DNA of 64,000 nt from Symbiodinium natans (GCA_905221605.1 CAJNDS010000165.1:38501-102500); one strand, 5' to 3'; numbered from the stretch's first letter, positions 11,771 through 22,570 are shown. Translations and numbers: made by a program. The notes: generated by a model from the letters alone, not told the origin.

Positions 11771-12015
11771 AGGGAGGTGAACCTCAACATAATCAGAGGG
11801 CTGGCTGGGTTGAGCTTGGACATGGTTGAGCTTGGGGCGAACTGGGTTAGAAAGTGGCACGCATGTTCCGTCTGACCGTCTTGCTCCGTTCAACACACCT
11901 CATACACAAAGACTTCTACAAGAATCTTGACTCAGAACCGCCGGCGCGCCCCAAAGCGCCAAACCTCAAACCCTGAACCATGAATCCGTGAAGCCTGCGA
12001 CTTAAGCACGGCCAG

Positions 12016-12064
12016 AGGTCCCGGAGTACATGTACGTGGACGGCGAGTATCAGGCTGCGGGCAA
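12016..12064 (+). CDS. putative internal exon, unknown gene
   Basis: Between a CCAG acceptor and a GC donor at 12,065 the frame reads VPEYMYVDGEYQAAGK. The short, acidic/aromatic peptide has no recognisable motif. GC donors are also used in the two well-supported genes of this window. Confidence 0.45.
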
Positions 12065-12597
12065 GCTTGGGTTGAGGGCGTAGGCTGGGGTTCAGGGTTT
12101 GTTGGGGGTTTAGGGTTTGCGGTTTTAGGGTTAAGGGCTCAGGGCCATTTTGTTGGTGTTTAGGGTCTACGATTTGGGGTTCAGGGCATAGGGTTTCTGA
12201 CTCAAGTTTCCTGTTTGTTTGGGCACATGCCTTTTTAGGTCTAAAGCTGGGTCTTCTTCTTTGCAGTTCAGGATGCCTACCGTAAGCCCTTAAATTCAAA
12301 TCCTAAACCTGCAGATCGATTTGGAAGGTGAATGTCGGATGATGCAGCCCGTGAGCTGCTTCGGTCGAAGAGTTTTGGGGAGCAGGGGCCTGGGTTTATG
12401 AGTTGTAGTTTGGGCGATGTCGGGTTTCTGGGGCTCAGGGTGGGGGAGGGGCTATCTAAATATTTCCAGGTAGAATGCTAAGGACGGCTTGGTTGAGTTG
12501 ACTGCCCCTCCAAGCCTTACAATCAGGACCCTAGTCCTGAGGTCCAAATTTCCAAAAATTTGGTAGTTGCTCCGGGGTGTAATTGGCGAGATGGTGC

Positions 12598-12702
12598 ATG
12601 TTTGTGCGGCTGGACGATGATGTAAAGGCCGTGTCGCCGTCTGGCGAGCCCATCACTGAGGAGCAGCTCGAAGAAGAAAGGCGCTTTTTCATTCAAGAAC
12701 TG
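12598..12702 (+). CDS. putative exon with possible start codon, unknown gene
   Basis: The frame from an ATG at 12,598 reads MFVRLDDDVKAVSPSGEPIT and continues through a Glu-rich stretch to FFIQEL, ending at a GTAGAC donor at 12,703. A TTTAGGG array starts eight bases later. The ATG could be the true start, or an internal Met if the exon begins at an unseen acceptor just upstream. Confidence 0.55.
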
Positions 12703-12879
12703 GTAGACGGGTTTAGGGTTTAGGGTTTAGGGTTTAGGGTTTAGGGATACACCTTACATTATTGGGAATCCTTAAGCTATGACTGGGCTCCAAACACATG
12801 TTCAGCAACCTTCCTTATTCAATGAAGGGGTATTGGAGTAGACTCTCGACATCATTGGCTTTGGGCAAGCGACACCAAA

Positions 12880-12966
12880 ACCCTCAACCCTAAACCCTAA
12901 ACCCTAATCCCTAAACCCTAAACCCTAAACCCTAAACCCTAAACCCTAAACCCTAAACCCTAAACC
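12880..12966 (-). repeat. CCCTAAA array
   Basis: Near-perfect array with one AATCCCTAAA variant. The next TTTAGGG array of opposite polarity lies upstream at 12,711-12,746, so this segment carries G-rich then C-rich repeats, the intron-like order. Confidence 0.9.
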
Positions 12967-13388
12967 GCTCAGTCTCTTGCATGGAGGACCACAGCACAAG
13001 CTTCGGCACTTTGTGGTACTTTACTGTAACTTTAGATCCTTAGCCTGTTTGGGTTTATTGGGTTTCTTAATAAGGCAGCTAAAATTATGTTTTAGCTACC
13101 CTTCTGAGTGTAGCCAAGGGCAGTGGATGACACAAGCCTTGTGCATGCGCATAGAAGACTGGTAAGTTATAAGTTGGCACGCAAGGCGGTGAATCACTAA
13201 ACCTAGACGTTTGTGGTATAGGCTCTACAACACTACCCTAGGCACGAACGAAACGTACAAATTTGGGGTCGCCCGCTTTTCAAGCACACACAGAGTCCTC
13301 CCCCCAGTCCAAAGCCTGATTAAACCCTGTAAACCCTATTAAACCCTTGAAAAAAACCCTGAAAACCCTGAAGGCCCCATAAACACTT

Positions 13389-13420
13389 TAAACCCTAAAC
13401 CCTATAGGGTTTAGGGTTTA
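13389..13420. repeat. perfect 32-bp telomeric palindrome
   Basis: Two CCCTAAA-type units abut two TTTAGGG units with the centre CCCTA|TAGGG, giving a perfect 16-bp-arm palindrome with no spacer. Confidence 0.9.
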
Positions 13421-13498
13421 GGGTTTAGCGTAAACACTTAAAACCCTAAACCCTATACACCCTCTAAACCCCAAACTCCCTTCGCCCTGGCCAGGCAG

Positions 13499-13555
13499 GC
13501 CTCGGCCGAGGCGGCCGCCGAGCTCAAACGCCGAGTCCGTGCGGGGCATCTCGAG
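13499..13555 (+). CDS. putative internal exon, unknown gene
   Basis: A GGCAG acceptor opens a frame reading ASAEAAAELKRRVRAGHLE, followed by a GC donor at 13,556. The Ala/Glu/Arg composition suggests a helical or coiled-coil segment. CCCTAAA-like units precede it and TTTAGGG-like units follow. Confidence 0.45.
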
Positions 13556-14159
13556 GCTGATGGGATCTAGGGTGTAGGGTTTAGGGGTGTAGGGTTAAGG
13601 GTTTGTGGTTGAGGTTTGGGGTTTAGGGTACAGGGCTCCGGGTTTACAGTTTAGGTTTTCGGTGCTGTGATATGACGCCGAAGATGGGAAGGAAAGGAGA
13701 CAGAGCAGTTTCTTCGTCATGTGCGAAGTGCAGCCATGGCCAGAGTGGGTCCATCAACGCCCTGAACCCTAAACCCTAAACCCTAAATACCCTAAACCCT
13801 AAACCACAATCTCCCACCCCACGCCGTTTAAGCTGCCAGCTGCCAAGTCACCCAATCAATCTACTTATGCCCTATCCCCATAATCAACCCTATAAAGGGC
13901 CTTTTGAAGCGTTTACAGGGCTTAAAGGGGTTTGAGGGGTTTGTTCGAAGAGTTTGTCGGGGCGGTTGGGGTTGACCAAAAAGCCAGAGAACATACAAAG
14001 TAGGTCTATCTGGGGTTATAGGGTATAGTAGTCCATGCTGGTAAGTCTTGCATGTTTGGGGCGTGTCGATTCATGTTGCTGGCACGGCTTTCTTTACCTC
14101 CTGGGGTCTGAAAGAGTCTGAAATGCACGCAGGCAAAAGGCTGCAAGTTCCACAGGGAG

Positions 14160-14335
14160 TGAGAGGGTTCTTAAGGGAGGGGGGGGGGGGGGTTCAAGGG
14201 GGGTAGGTACCTCGGGAACTCTAGGGGAGCTCAGGGAGCCTTAGGGCGTAGCAGGGAGTATTAAGGAACCTTGGGCTACACCCCCTTGAACCCCCCCCGT
14301 CCCTGAAGAACCCTATAACGGGAGGGACAGCCTCC
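14160..14335. repeat. MITE-like element related to 5,580-5,690
   Basis: It starts GGGTTCTTAAGGGAGGGG and ends near CCTGAAGAACCCTATAA, with AGGTACCTCGGGAACTCTAGG inside. The segment at 5,580-5,690 shares GGTAGGTACCTGGGGAACC and CCCTGAAGAACTCTATAA. The ends are imperfect inverted repeats. Confidence 0.5.
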
Positions 14336-14536
14336 GGGCTAGGCCCCTGAGCTGCGGCTTGATGCTCCAGCCCAGCTCGAGGCTTGTCAGGTTGAGAGTT
14401 GATTCTCTTTCTAGGGTTTAGGGTTTAGGGTTTAGGGTTTGGGGTTTAGGGTTTAGGGTTTGTAGGGGCTGAAAAACCCCAAACCCTAAACCGTGCACCC
14501 AGAGCCGCAGCCTCAACCCTCTACCTTTGTCGCCAG

Positions 14537-14587
14537 GCCATGACGTCGGCTTGTGGCGATGTGGCCGCTCGCTGCACCCGTGTTGGC
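14537..14587 (+). CDS. putative internal exon, unknown gene
   Basis: Exactly 17 codons lie between a CCAG acceptor and a GTACTG donor at 14,588, reading AMTSACGDVAARCTRVG. It is preceded by CCCTAAACC units. No domain recognised. Confidence 0.5.
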
Positions 14588-14764
14588 GTACTGATTTTGG
14601 GGCTCAGAGAGTTCAGGGCTGAGGGTTGACACTTTTTGTGATTTTTTGGCATCTCTGGGTCTGTTTGCTCCTTGAGACCCGAAGCCCTTGAAGCCTTAAA
14701 GCCTGAAGGGTTTAGGGTTTAGGGTTTAGGGTTTAGGGTTTAGGGTTTAGGGTTTAGGGTTTAG

Positions 14765-14881
14765 GGGCTCTTGGACCTGAAGGTTGCCATGGACTGCCGG
14801 GTATTCCACCGCGGCAGCGCCAACTCCTCCTCGGAAGCACGGGTGCTCTTCAATGCTTCCTTTCAGGAGGCGCCGCGCTGT
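14765..14881 (+). CDS. putative internal exon, TTTAG acceptor, unknown gene
   Basis: Thirty-nine codons are open from just after a TTTAG acceptor supplied by the end of a TTTAGGG array (14,708-14,764) to a GTAGGG donor at 14,882, which is the first base of the next TTTAGGG array. It reads GLLDLKVAMDCRVFHRGSAN and continues SSSEARVLFNASFQEAPRC. Both flanks are G-rich repeat, unlike most exon islands here. Confidence 0.55.
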
Positions 14882-15008
14882 GTAGGGTTTAGGGTTTAGG
14901 GTTTAGGGTTTAGGGTTTAGGGTCTAGGGTTTAGGGTTTAGGGTTTAGGGTTTAGGGTTTAGGGTTTAGGGTCTAGGGTTTAGGGTTAGGTACTAGGGTT
15001 TAGGGTTA
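14882..15008 (+). repeat. TTTAGGG array
   Basis: About 17 units with two TCTAGGG variants. It begins at the presumed donor of the preceding exon. Confidence 0.92.
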
Positions 15009-15470
15009 AAGCCTACAGCCAAATAGAGGGGTCGGGAGAACTAGTCATAGCATTCCTTAGGGTCTCTTTGTAATTATACTACGTACAATAACCGCCCTCC
15101 CCCCCCCCCAAAAAAAAAAAAAAGAAAAGCCTCTTCGAATTATTAAGGCCCCTATAGTAGGGTTTACGGTCTAGGCTTCGCTTGAAGGTCCATGTGTAGT
15201 TTCTAAGTGGGTTCGCTCTCTGGAGATATTAGGGCTTTGGTCAGTGTAGATGCTCTTCCTCAGGAAGTATGGCGAGTGTGGCTATTTACCATGTGTACCA
15301 CAACGACCATGTGCACCTGAACTAGAGCCCGAAACCCTAGACCCTAAATCCTAAACCCTAAGCCGCGGCCCTGTCTGTAGCCCTATGTATACTTTCAACC
15401 CCCGAAACCCTAAACCCAAGTGGGCTTGGGGCTTTGGCCCGGCTTAGAGCTTCGGCCCTTTCAGGCTCTA

Positions 15471-15706
15471 CCCTAAACCCTAAACCCTAAACCCTAAACC
15501 CTAAACCCTAAACCCTAAACCCTAAACCCTAAACCCTAAACCCTAAACCCTAAACCCTAAACCCTAAACCCTAAACCCTAAACCCTAAACCCTAAACCCT
15601 AAACCCTAAACCCTAAACCCTAAACCCTAAACCCTAAACCCTAAACCCTAAACCCTAAACCCTAAACCCTAAACCCTAAACCCTAAACCCTAAACCCTAA
15701 ACCCTA
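15471..15706 (-). repeat. longest CCCTAAA array, about 33 units
   Basis: This is about 236 bp of essentially perfect repeat. Together with the TTTAGGG array at 14,882-15,008 it would bracket one intron of about 860 bp with inverted telomeric arms. Confidence 0.95.
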
Positions 15707-15740
15707 GCCTACAACCAAAAACAAAACAGCCCCCTGGCAG

Positions 15741-15821
15741 GATGCCCCTTGCTGCTCCGACCGCGTAGCCTCTGCCACATGGCCCTGGCGGTGGCTGGCT
15801 GCACCCACGCCTGGAGACACA
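15741..15821 (+). CDS. putative exon with F-box-like pattern
   Basis: A GGCAG acceptor opens a frame reading CPLLLRPRSLCHMALAVAGC and then THAWRH before a GT donor at 15,822. The LCHMALAVAGCTHAW pattern resembles the core of F-box motifs (L-C-x-x-A-x-V-C-x-x-W), but the match is short and I offer it only as a possibility. Inverted telomeric repeats flank it. Confidence 0.45.
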
Positions 15822-16461
15822 GTTGCTTCGGGGTGGGGGTTCGGGATGGGGGTTTAGGGTTTAGGGTTTAGGGTTTGGAGGTTTAGGGTTTTGAGTTGAG
15901 AGTTTAGGGTTTGGGGTTTAGGGTTTGGAGTGTAGGGTTTTGAGTTGAGAGTTGAGGGTTTACTTCAGGGTCTAAGCTTAGACCGCCAAGCCCCACGAAC
16001 GAAACCCGGTTAAACGAGAACAAATGCGGTGGATCATGAGGTCGTGACTCCCAGGACCTATACCCACAACTACAAAATATACTTAAAACTATACACGGAT
16101 TTAGAGTTTATGGTGTGTCCTAAGCGAAGAGACAAACCTTAAAACTTAAGCCTTGCCTAGATCCCAATTCCAGCTCCTTTGTTTTGCTGCTAACTTTTCT
16201 GCTTTTGTCTGGCTTGCATAAACAAGAAGAGGCGCTAGTACCCAACAATACCCAACATGTACCCAAAATAGAAAGTCTTGCTCAGCCCCGAACTGAAATC
16301 AAGAAACTTTCCCCCCTACACCTTACACCCTAAACCCCAAAGCCCTAAACCCTAATTAGACCCTAAACCCTAAGCCCTAAGCCCTAAGCCCTAAGCCCTA
16401 AGCCCTAAACCCAAGCAACTAAACCCTATAGACCCTAAACCCAAGCAACGCGACAATGCAG

Positions 16462-16554
16462 CTCAGGTCGGACCCCCGGGCCATACAGGGTTTCACCTAC
16501 CACTGCCTGCCCGAGGTGCTCGGGGCTGACTACAGGCTGCGCGACTTCCGCGAC
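16462..16554 (+). CDS. putative exon, unknown gene
   Basis: After a TGCAG acceptor the frame reads LRSDPRAIQGFTYHCLPEVL and continues GADYRLRDFRD. The end is uncertain: a GA-type donor at about 16,556, or continuation in the same frame for another 100 bp. An ATG six bases upstream could alternatively be a start. CCCTAAG/CCCTAAA units precede it. Confidence 0.5.
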
Positions 16555-16892
16555 GGAGCAAAGAAAAGTGGAGTTGCGGCTTATGAGGGGGAAGCCAAAC
16601 GTACAGGAGCCTCGGGTTCCCAGACGCCTAAACGCCTAAACCCCCTAGCCGTAGCTTGGTAGCCAGTCGTACCCTTTCCCTGTTTTGGGGTTCTGGGTTC
16701 CCTTGTAAAGTAGCCAACCCAAGAATGGGCACCCTTATGATAATCTACTGGGCCACTAAGAGGAGTCAGGTCCAGTTTTGGGCTTAGTATATGGGGGTTT
16801 ACGACAATAAGGGACCCCTTGTGTAGTCCCCCACAGAGCAGGATTTCCTATAATAAGGACCACATTAAGGTACCCCATTTCGGAAACTCCCA

Positions 16893-16919
16893 TATATATA
16901 TATATATATATATATATGT
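16893..16919. repeat. (TA)n microsatellite
   Basis: About 13 TA units at the right edge of family I copy 2. Confidence 0.9.
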
Positions 16920-17127
16920 TTGTGAGGCGTCAAGGCAGTTCGCGGGATCTGTTTGTATCAGGCTTTAGGGCAGCAAGGGTAATAAGGCTTATGCCAGCGC
17001 GTCCTTGATTTTTTGCATGTGACGCGTTCACACGGTTCTGTCACATGTTGTTGCTTCTGCTTTAGATGTCTCTTCGTCTCTTCCGCACTGAACCCTAATG
17101 TGCCCTGCCTCCTTTCGTTCTAAGGGC

Positions 17128-17255
17128 AGTTTCATGGGCCCTTTATATGGTCCCTTACCTCCTTCAAGGGGTTCTGAAGTATGGGCCTTTAGGTTGTATA
17201 GTCTATATATAAGAGGGATATAAGGGGTCCCTTTTTCAGGGCCCATACTCCTAAG
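17128..17255. repeat. MITE-like family H copy 2
   Basis: It shares CATGGGCCCTTTATATGGTC near the left end and AGGGCCCATACT near the right with the copy at 2,587-2,705. Confidence 0.55.
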
Positions 17256-17562
17256 ATGCACGAGCTCGCAATGGGAAGCCTCCACCCTACATGTCTTCGC
17301 CCTCAACCCTAAACCTCTACATCCATAGCGGAGCAGCACCGCACGCCAACAGCTTATCCACCCAAGAGCGTGGGGCGAGCGGCGAGGGGGGGAGGGGGTG
17401 TCCTCTTTTTCCCTGCTGCTGGCTAGTAAGGCAGGAATGAGTGGGATATTAATATTAGCCGCTCTTACTTTTCCTTCGTTCCCTACGAACCAACCGTAAG
17501 TTTAAACCAAGCCACGACTCAAAACCCTACACCTCGTGCTCCAAGCCCTATCTAAACTCCAG

Positions 17563-17627
17563 CCTCTGCAAGGGGCGAGCGGGAGCTAAAGGCCGAGATA
17601 CGAGCAGCGCAGCGTCTGCTGTTGGAG
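17563..17627 (+). CDS. putative internal exon, helical peptide
   Basis: From a CCAG acceptor the frame reads SARGERELKAEIRAAQRLLL and then E before a GTCTGG donor at 17,628. The pattern of charges and leucines suggests a coiled-coil segment. TTTAGGG begins about 10 bp after the donor. Confidence 0.45.
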
Positions 17628-18132
17628 GTCTGGTGGGTTTAGGGACGACAAGGCCCTAAACCTCGGATTTTTGAAAGCTTGTTAAAGCGCTTTGCAAGCC
17701 ACAGGATATAGTTTCTCAAGTAGGCCCTGGTTTGGGGTCTCCAGGCCTTGTGTATATAGGTTTCAGGGCTTCGGATTGGAGGTCCAGCGCTTAGAAGTAT
17801 GGTTTATTGGTTTAGGGCTGTGGTGGGGTTTCCAGAGATTCAAGGCCAAATCTGCTGATGCTTTTGGGTTCAGCCCGGTTTTGGGGCTTACGGGCGTGGG
17901 GATTTAGTGGGTTAGGATGTCACTGTTTCTAGGGTGCGTGGAAGACGGCCCAGAGACTCGCAAAGCCTTTTTCAAACCACTAAGGGCCAAATCCGAACCC
18001 TAGACCCTGCAACTCTTGCGGTTTAGGGTTTAGGGTTTAGGGTCTAGGGTTTAGGGTTTAGTTTAGGGTTTAGGGTTTGGGGTTTAGCGTTTAGGGTGTA
18101 GGGAACCTGAGTCCTCACCATCATGCCTGCAG

Positions 18133-18183
18133 GTGGCGGAGGGTGCACGGCACGTGTCCCCCGAGCGTCTCACTGCGCCGCTG
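18133..18183 (+). CDS. putative internal exon, unknown gene
   Basis: Seventeen codons between a strong CTGCAG acceptor and a canonical GTAAAT donor at 18,184 read VAEGARHVSPERLTAPL. Splice signals are among the best in the window. TTTAGGG-type repeat (18,019-18,102) precedes the acceptor. Confidence 0.6.
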
Positions 18184-18821
18184 GTAAATGTCAAGGGGGT
18201 CGGAGGGCCCAGTTCATGCCAGGGCCAGGTTCAGGGTTTACAAGGGTTCTTAATCATTCCGTTGCGCACATCGAGATGGATGACACGTGCTGGCGTAGCT
18301 AGTTTAGCTCTAAACCTTCAACTCTAACTCCTAAACCCTGCAAGGAACTGTAGCCTTTCAAGCCCTGGGTGTAGGGTTTAGGGTTAGAGTATAGGGATCA
18401 AGCCATCTAAATACTCATTCAAACCAAAGCCATGAGCCACAGCTCCCGAAACCGCAAGCCCTCAACAACCCTAAGCCCTCAACCGAGAAATTCAACTTAA
18501 CTGGGTCCAGGGCTTTATCATCGGCCGAAAAGCACCCCTGAGCAGGCGATGGCAAGTCCAAGCGCTTTGAGATCATGTCAGGTGTATTGCGGCACTGGAC
18601 AGAGGGCGCCCAGACATTGACCGCATGAGCACACGCAGCTTGGTGCATCAGCAGACAGCGCACGTCTTGAAGAAGTCAGCGCTCGGACTTCTTCATCGCT
18701 TAAGACGTGGAGGCAGGCTGAACTGCATGGAGAACCTGGCCATCTTAACTGCAAGCGGCTTGACAATGCCCCTAAGCCCGAAAGCCTAAATTTAAACCCT
18801 AAACCCTACCTGGGACCCTCG

Positions 18822-18884
18822 TTACCTACAGCTGTATGAGTCTACCTACTCATTAAGGGTAAAACTGTAGGTAAAGAGGGTTCC
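18822..18884. repeat. small palindromic element
   Basis: GTTACCTACAG near the left end is matched by CTGTAGGTAAAGAGGGTTCC at the right, around a centre of about 25 bp. CCCTAAA-type repeats lie on both sides. Confidence 0.5.
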
Positions 18885-18895
18885 AGGAAAACCGT

Positions 18896-19022
18896 AAACC
18901 CTAAACCCTAAACCCTAATTCCTAAACCCCAAACCCCAAACCCCAAATCCCAAACCGCAAACCCCAAACCCCAAACCCTAAACCCCAAACCCTAAACCCT
19001 AAGCCCTAAACCCTAAACCCTA
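18896..19022 (-). repeat. mixed CCCTAAA/CCCCAAA array
   Basis: Blocks of CCCTAAA alternate with a run of CCCCAAA variants, showing local spread of a variant unit. Confidence 0.85.
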
Positions 19023-19468
19023 ACGAGTTTAGGGGTTGCATTTGGGTTCCTACCCCGTACATCCTAAGTGTAGGATACTGGGGCCTCGAGGCGACCGGAA
19101 ACTTGGCGCGGGGTTCAGAACCCCGACCCCTATTGGTGGAGGGTTAAGGTTTCGGGTCGTCTAGGGGTTTAACCCAAACCCTCACAACCACGGAGCTCGA
19201 AATTTTACCCCAGACCCGCCAAAAGCACGAAGCTCTAACTATACCTCAGACCCTCAACACCCCAAAGGACTCAAAATTCCCTCAGCTTGAAACCCTCCAT
19301 CCCAAAACCCCAAACCCTCCTTCACTTTTTTAAAGGGTTTAGGTTCTTTTGAAAGCCCCTTTCAACGAAACAGGGCACCTTTTTTTCCCTGGGTCCTAGC
19401 TTTACTCTAGGGTCTACTATCCCTAAACCCTGAACCCTGAACTAAACCCCACACCCTGCGATGCAAAG

Positions 19469-19553
19469 GCGCCCGAGGCCGGTCCGCTCCCTGCACTTCC
19501 TGGTTTCGGCGTGCCACCAGGCCTTGTGCCCTCAGCGGCTCAGGGCCATAGAT
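19469..19553 (+). CDS. putative internal exon, unknown gene
   Basis: After an AAAG acceptor the frame reads RPRPVRSLHFLVSACHQALC and continues PQRLRAID to a canonical GTACGT donor at 19,554. The first intron bases lead straight into a TTTAGGG/TATAGGG array. No family recognised. Confidence 0.55.
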
Positions 19554-19557
19554 GTAC

Positions 19558-19703
19558 GTTTGGGGTTTGGGGTTTAGGGTATAGGGTTTAGGGTTTAGGG
19601 TTTAGGGTATAGGGTTTAGGGTTTAGGGTATAGGGTTTAGGGTTTAGGGTATAGGGTTTAGGGTTTAGGGTATAGGGTTTAGGGTTTAGGGTTTAGGGTT
19701 TAG
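19558..19703 (+). repeat. higher-order telomeric array with TATAGGG every third unit
   Basis: From about 19,575 the sequence repeats a 21-bp block: two TTTAGGG units then one TATAGGG, at least five times in register. This is a higher-order repeat within an interstitial telomeric tract. It fills the whole space between two exon-like segments. Confidence 0.9.
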
Positions 19704-19767
19704 GTTGGTGGACATGCTCAATGTGGCGGGGCACATCAAGGAGTTCAACCCTGCTAAGGCTACGGAG
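19704..19767 (+). CDS. putative internal exon, TTTAG acceptor
   Basis: The frame reads LVDMLNVAGHIKEFNPAKAT and E, starting right after TTTAG at the end of the preceding array and ending at a GTGACG donor at 19,768. The peptide looks genuinely coding. The reading phase does not match a direct join to the exon ending at 19,553, so the two may not be neighbours in one transcript. Confidence 0.5.
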
Positions 19768-20390
19768 GTGACGCGTGACCCACGACCGAATTCAAGGTTG
19801 CTAGCCTGCTTGCCTTAATATAATCATGGCTACAATACGAGAAGCAACAATAGTAATAACAACAGTAAGAATAAGTTGGTGCTCCTAATTGCAAGGGCGT
19901 TTGGGGGTTTGGAGTTTTTTTGTTGCTTTCGCTGGCGCGCTCGAGGGTTTTTTTGGGCACCCACCCTGGCTTCAACCTCAGGAGCATCCGACGTGTGAAG
20001 AAGCAAAGCGCCTCATGAAATCCTGAAACTAAGACTCTAAACAAGAGACGCTCCAAATACCTAAGTTAACTAGTAGTTCATGATTCCCGCCTATCGGTCT
20101 ACTAATCCCTGAACCCGAACACCCCCAGCGCCTGAACCCTGAAACATAACCCTCAACGAACCTCTAAACAACAAATATCCTACACCCTAAGCCTCTAAGC
20201 CCAGCCAAAAAAACCCATAAAAAGCCCCATTCCCCAAGAAGTCCTAAGCACCTAAACCCTTAAGCCCCAAAAGCGCCCAACCCCCTAAACCCCTAAGCCC
20301 CACCCAATAACCCCCCCCCCCTCCCCCCTCCAACAAAAACGCCCATAAACCCTAAACACCAACAACGCCCAAACCCCTGAACACCTAAGC

Positions 20391-20507
20391 CCTAAACCCT
20401 AAAACCCTAAACCCTAAACCCCAAACCCTAAACCCTAAACCCTAAACCCTAAACCCTAAACCCTAAACCCTAAAACCCTAAACCCTACACCCCAAACCCT
20501 AAACAAC
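20391..20507 (-). repeat. CCCTAAA array
   Basis: Mostly perfect, with CCCTAAAA variants near both ends. It precedes the exon at 20,517. Confidence 0.9.
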
Positions 20508-20516
20508 CCCTGTCAG

Positions 20517-20588
20517 CCTCGGGCGGCGTGGAGCTCGACGTGGGCTCGCTCACACCTAGGGGTGCCGCCGCGGTCGTCGGGAGCCTCG
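20517..20588 (+). CDS. putative internal exon, unknown gene
   Basis: From a TGTCAG acceptor the frame reads SGGVELDVGSLTPRGAAAVV and GSL up to a GT donor at 20,589. TTTGGGG/TTTAGGG units follow immediately. It is an island between inverted telomeric arrays. Confidence 0.5.
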
Positions 20589-20895
20589 GTCTTTGGGGTT
20601 TAGGGTTTAGGGTTTAGGGTTTAGGGTTAGGGTTTAGTGTGTTTTAGGGTTCGGGTTTAGGGTTGAGGACATGGGATTTAGGGTTTAGGATGTATGGGAT
20701 TTAGGGAAAAAGGGCTTCAAACTTCACAGTCAAAGGGAAGGGGGTCATGGTTGTGGTGTTTAGGTTGTGGGGGTCTATAGAGTTTTGCGCCCGCAGGGAA
20801 GGATGTGGGTAGAGCAATCCTGTATATACTTGCACAGCGGACATATTTATCCAACAATGAATGACATGTTCCCCCTGTTAAATGTCATAATGGCC

Positions 20896-21024
20896 TAAAC
20901 CCTCAACCCTGAACCCTGAACCCTCAACCCTGAACCCTAAACCCTCAACCCTGAACCCTAAACCCTCAACCCTGAACCCTAAGCCCTCAACCCTGAACCC
21001 TAAACCCTAAACCCAGAACCCTAC
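20896..21024 (-). repeat. higher-order CCCTCAA/CCCTGAA/CCCTAAA array
   Basis: Three 7-bp variants (CCCTCAA, CCCTGAA, CCCTAAA) recur in fixed order as a 21-bp block at least three times, a second higher-order repeat distinct from that at 19,558. Confidence 0.88.
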
Positions 21025-22570
21025 TCAAGGCAAGGGGCTTCTGGGCTTGAGAGGAAGATGCAAAAGGACCTCAGCCTGGAGGCTTTGTCATGGAGCTCAA
21101 GTTCCTGGCTCTTTGTAGTGAATGATGGAACTAGGTACCACAGATCACAAGTCCCATCCCAAACCTAGACCCTAAACCCCCTATATACACAGAGACATGC
21201 CCTTTTAAGGGATGACTCGACCAGGGGTACCAAATTTCCCTATCCCCTGCCAAGAACCAGTAAGCCAAGCTTTAGCCTTTCATTAGGATTGGGTCTGGAG
21301 CATCCAAATTCACCCGAAACCCCTAGACCCTAAACCCCCCGAAATGTGTGAGGCCTGGTCAGTTCCCGGGGTGCGGGCCCGCACACGCGTGGCCCTGGCT
21401 TGCAGCTTCGAATCTATGGAGTTGTCAGGTTTTAGGGTTCTTCTGGGGCGGCAATCCCCTGCCCTTCTCCTGGGATTCGACTTTGAACCCTTAAGGTTGC
21501 CCCCGTGGGTTTGGGGAGCCTTTTCACCTCTAAGGGAAGAGAAGGGGCCATAAGGACTATATGATGGGAACCATGCTTGGGGGTCCGAGTATGAAACTCT
21601 TGGTCTACCTCTCACCCCCCGCCCCCTTCCCAAAAACAGCTTCGAACACAGTGGGAGTCTACCAGTCAGTCCATACTTCAGGGCACGGCATGTTCGTTCT
21701 TCAAAGGGAATGGGGGGGATGAGGTATCCCATATCCCCCTAGATATACCCCTAATGGGTTATGTAGGGTACCTCATTCCCCATTTCCTACTAAGAACCAG
21801 GGGGTCTTATAGTTCGTCGTAGTTTTGTGACATTGTCATTCAAGGCCGTTCATGAGGGGTATGAGCTTCCTGTGGCATCGAGGTCTTTAAGATTGAAGCC
21901 TTCAGCGGCTTTAGCATGCTGGGCTTTAGGTCTTCTGTGTGTTAGGGTTTAGGGTTTAGGGTTTAGGGTTTAGGGTGTAGGGTTTAAGGGTTTAATGGTT
22001 TCAGGGTTTCAGGGTTTAAGGTGTAGGGTGTAGGGTTTAGGGTTTAGCATGTTTAGGGTCTTTCGGCAGTTTGTTTGTGGCTGCCTCCTTGATTGATGGT
22101 CGTCGTTTGCTCACTTGACTGACATATGACGACTGCACTTAGTTGGTGTTGTTATGTACCTTTTATGACGGAACTTCATAAACGAAGGCCCTCCCGCCAA
22201 CAGAATTCCTTGAATTTTGAACAACTCCCTGCGCCACATGACCATGTGATTTTGTGGTACCAGCAAGCTGCTACTTGCATACTGAACCGGAGAGTCAGTA
22301 AAAGGGGGGGGGGGGCTGCAGAACAGGTATGAACGGTTGAGGGTTTCGTGTTTCAGGCACCTGCGATGGACCAACATTGTGGCAGTACAACAACCTGTAT
22401 CAGGGTACTTCTCTGGCAGTTGAACGTCGAACCCAAGTATGTGTCTCCGATGTCTTCTCAACCGAGCCGCACAGTCGTTGCTTAGCTCTGAACGGATGTG
22501 TGTCGTCAACACGTGTCGGTTGCAGTTCTCTTACAAGAGCACTTCGATGCCAACCAAACCCCAATCCCGA
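21025..22570. other. mostly unique stretch, no gene assigned
   Basis: It contains two MITE-like relatives of family F (about 21,190-21,270 and 21,703-21,803), a TTTAGGG block at 21,945-22,055 and a G-run at 22,306-22,315. Open frames exist on both strands at 21,310-21,732 and 22,111-22,512, but none shows a domain or splice context, and the two strands are equally open. Confidence 0.4.
21703..21803. repeat. MITE family F copy 1
   Basis: The left end has GGGAATGGGGGGGATGAGG, and the right end has CCTCATTCCCCATTTCC followed by TACTAAGAACCAGGGGG. Related to 48,728-48,829 and to the expanded copy at 45,588-46,018. Confidence 0.65.

Noticed and set aside
19554-19703. Direct splice between exons ending 19,553 and starting 19,704
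   Set aside because: The joined frame hits a stop; phases do not match, so I list the two exons separately.
22111-22512. 133-codon reverse-strand frame
   Set aside because: Includes a translated C-run, has no domain, and the opposite strand is equally open.
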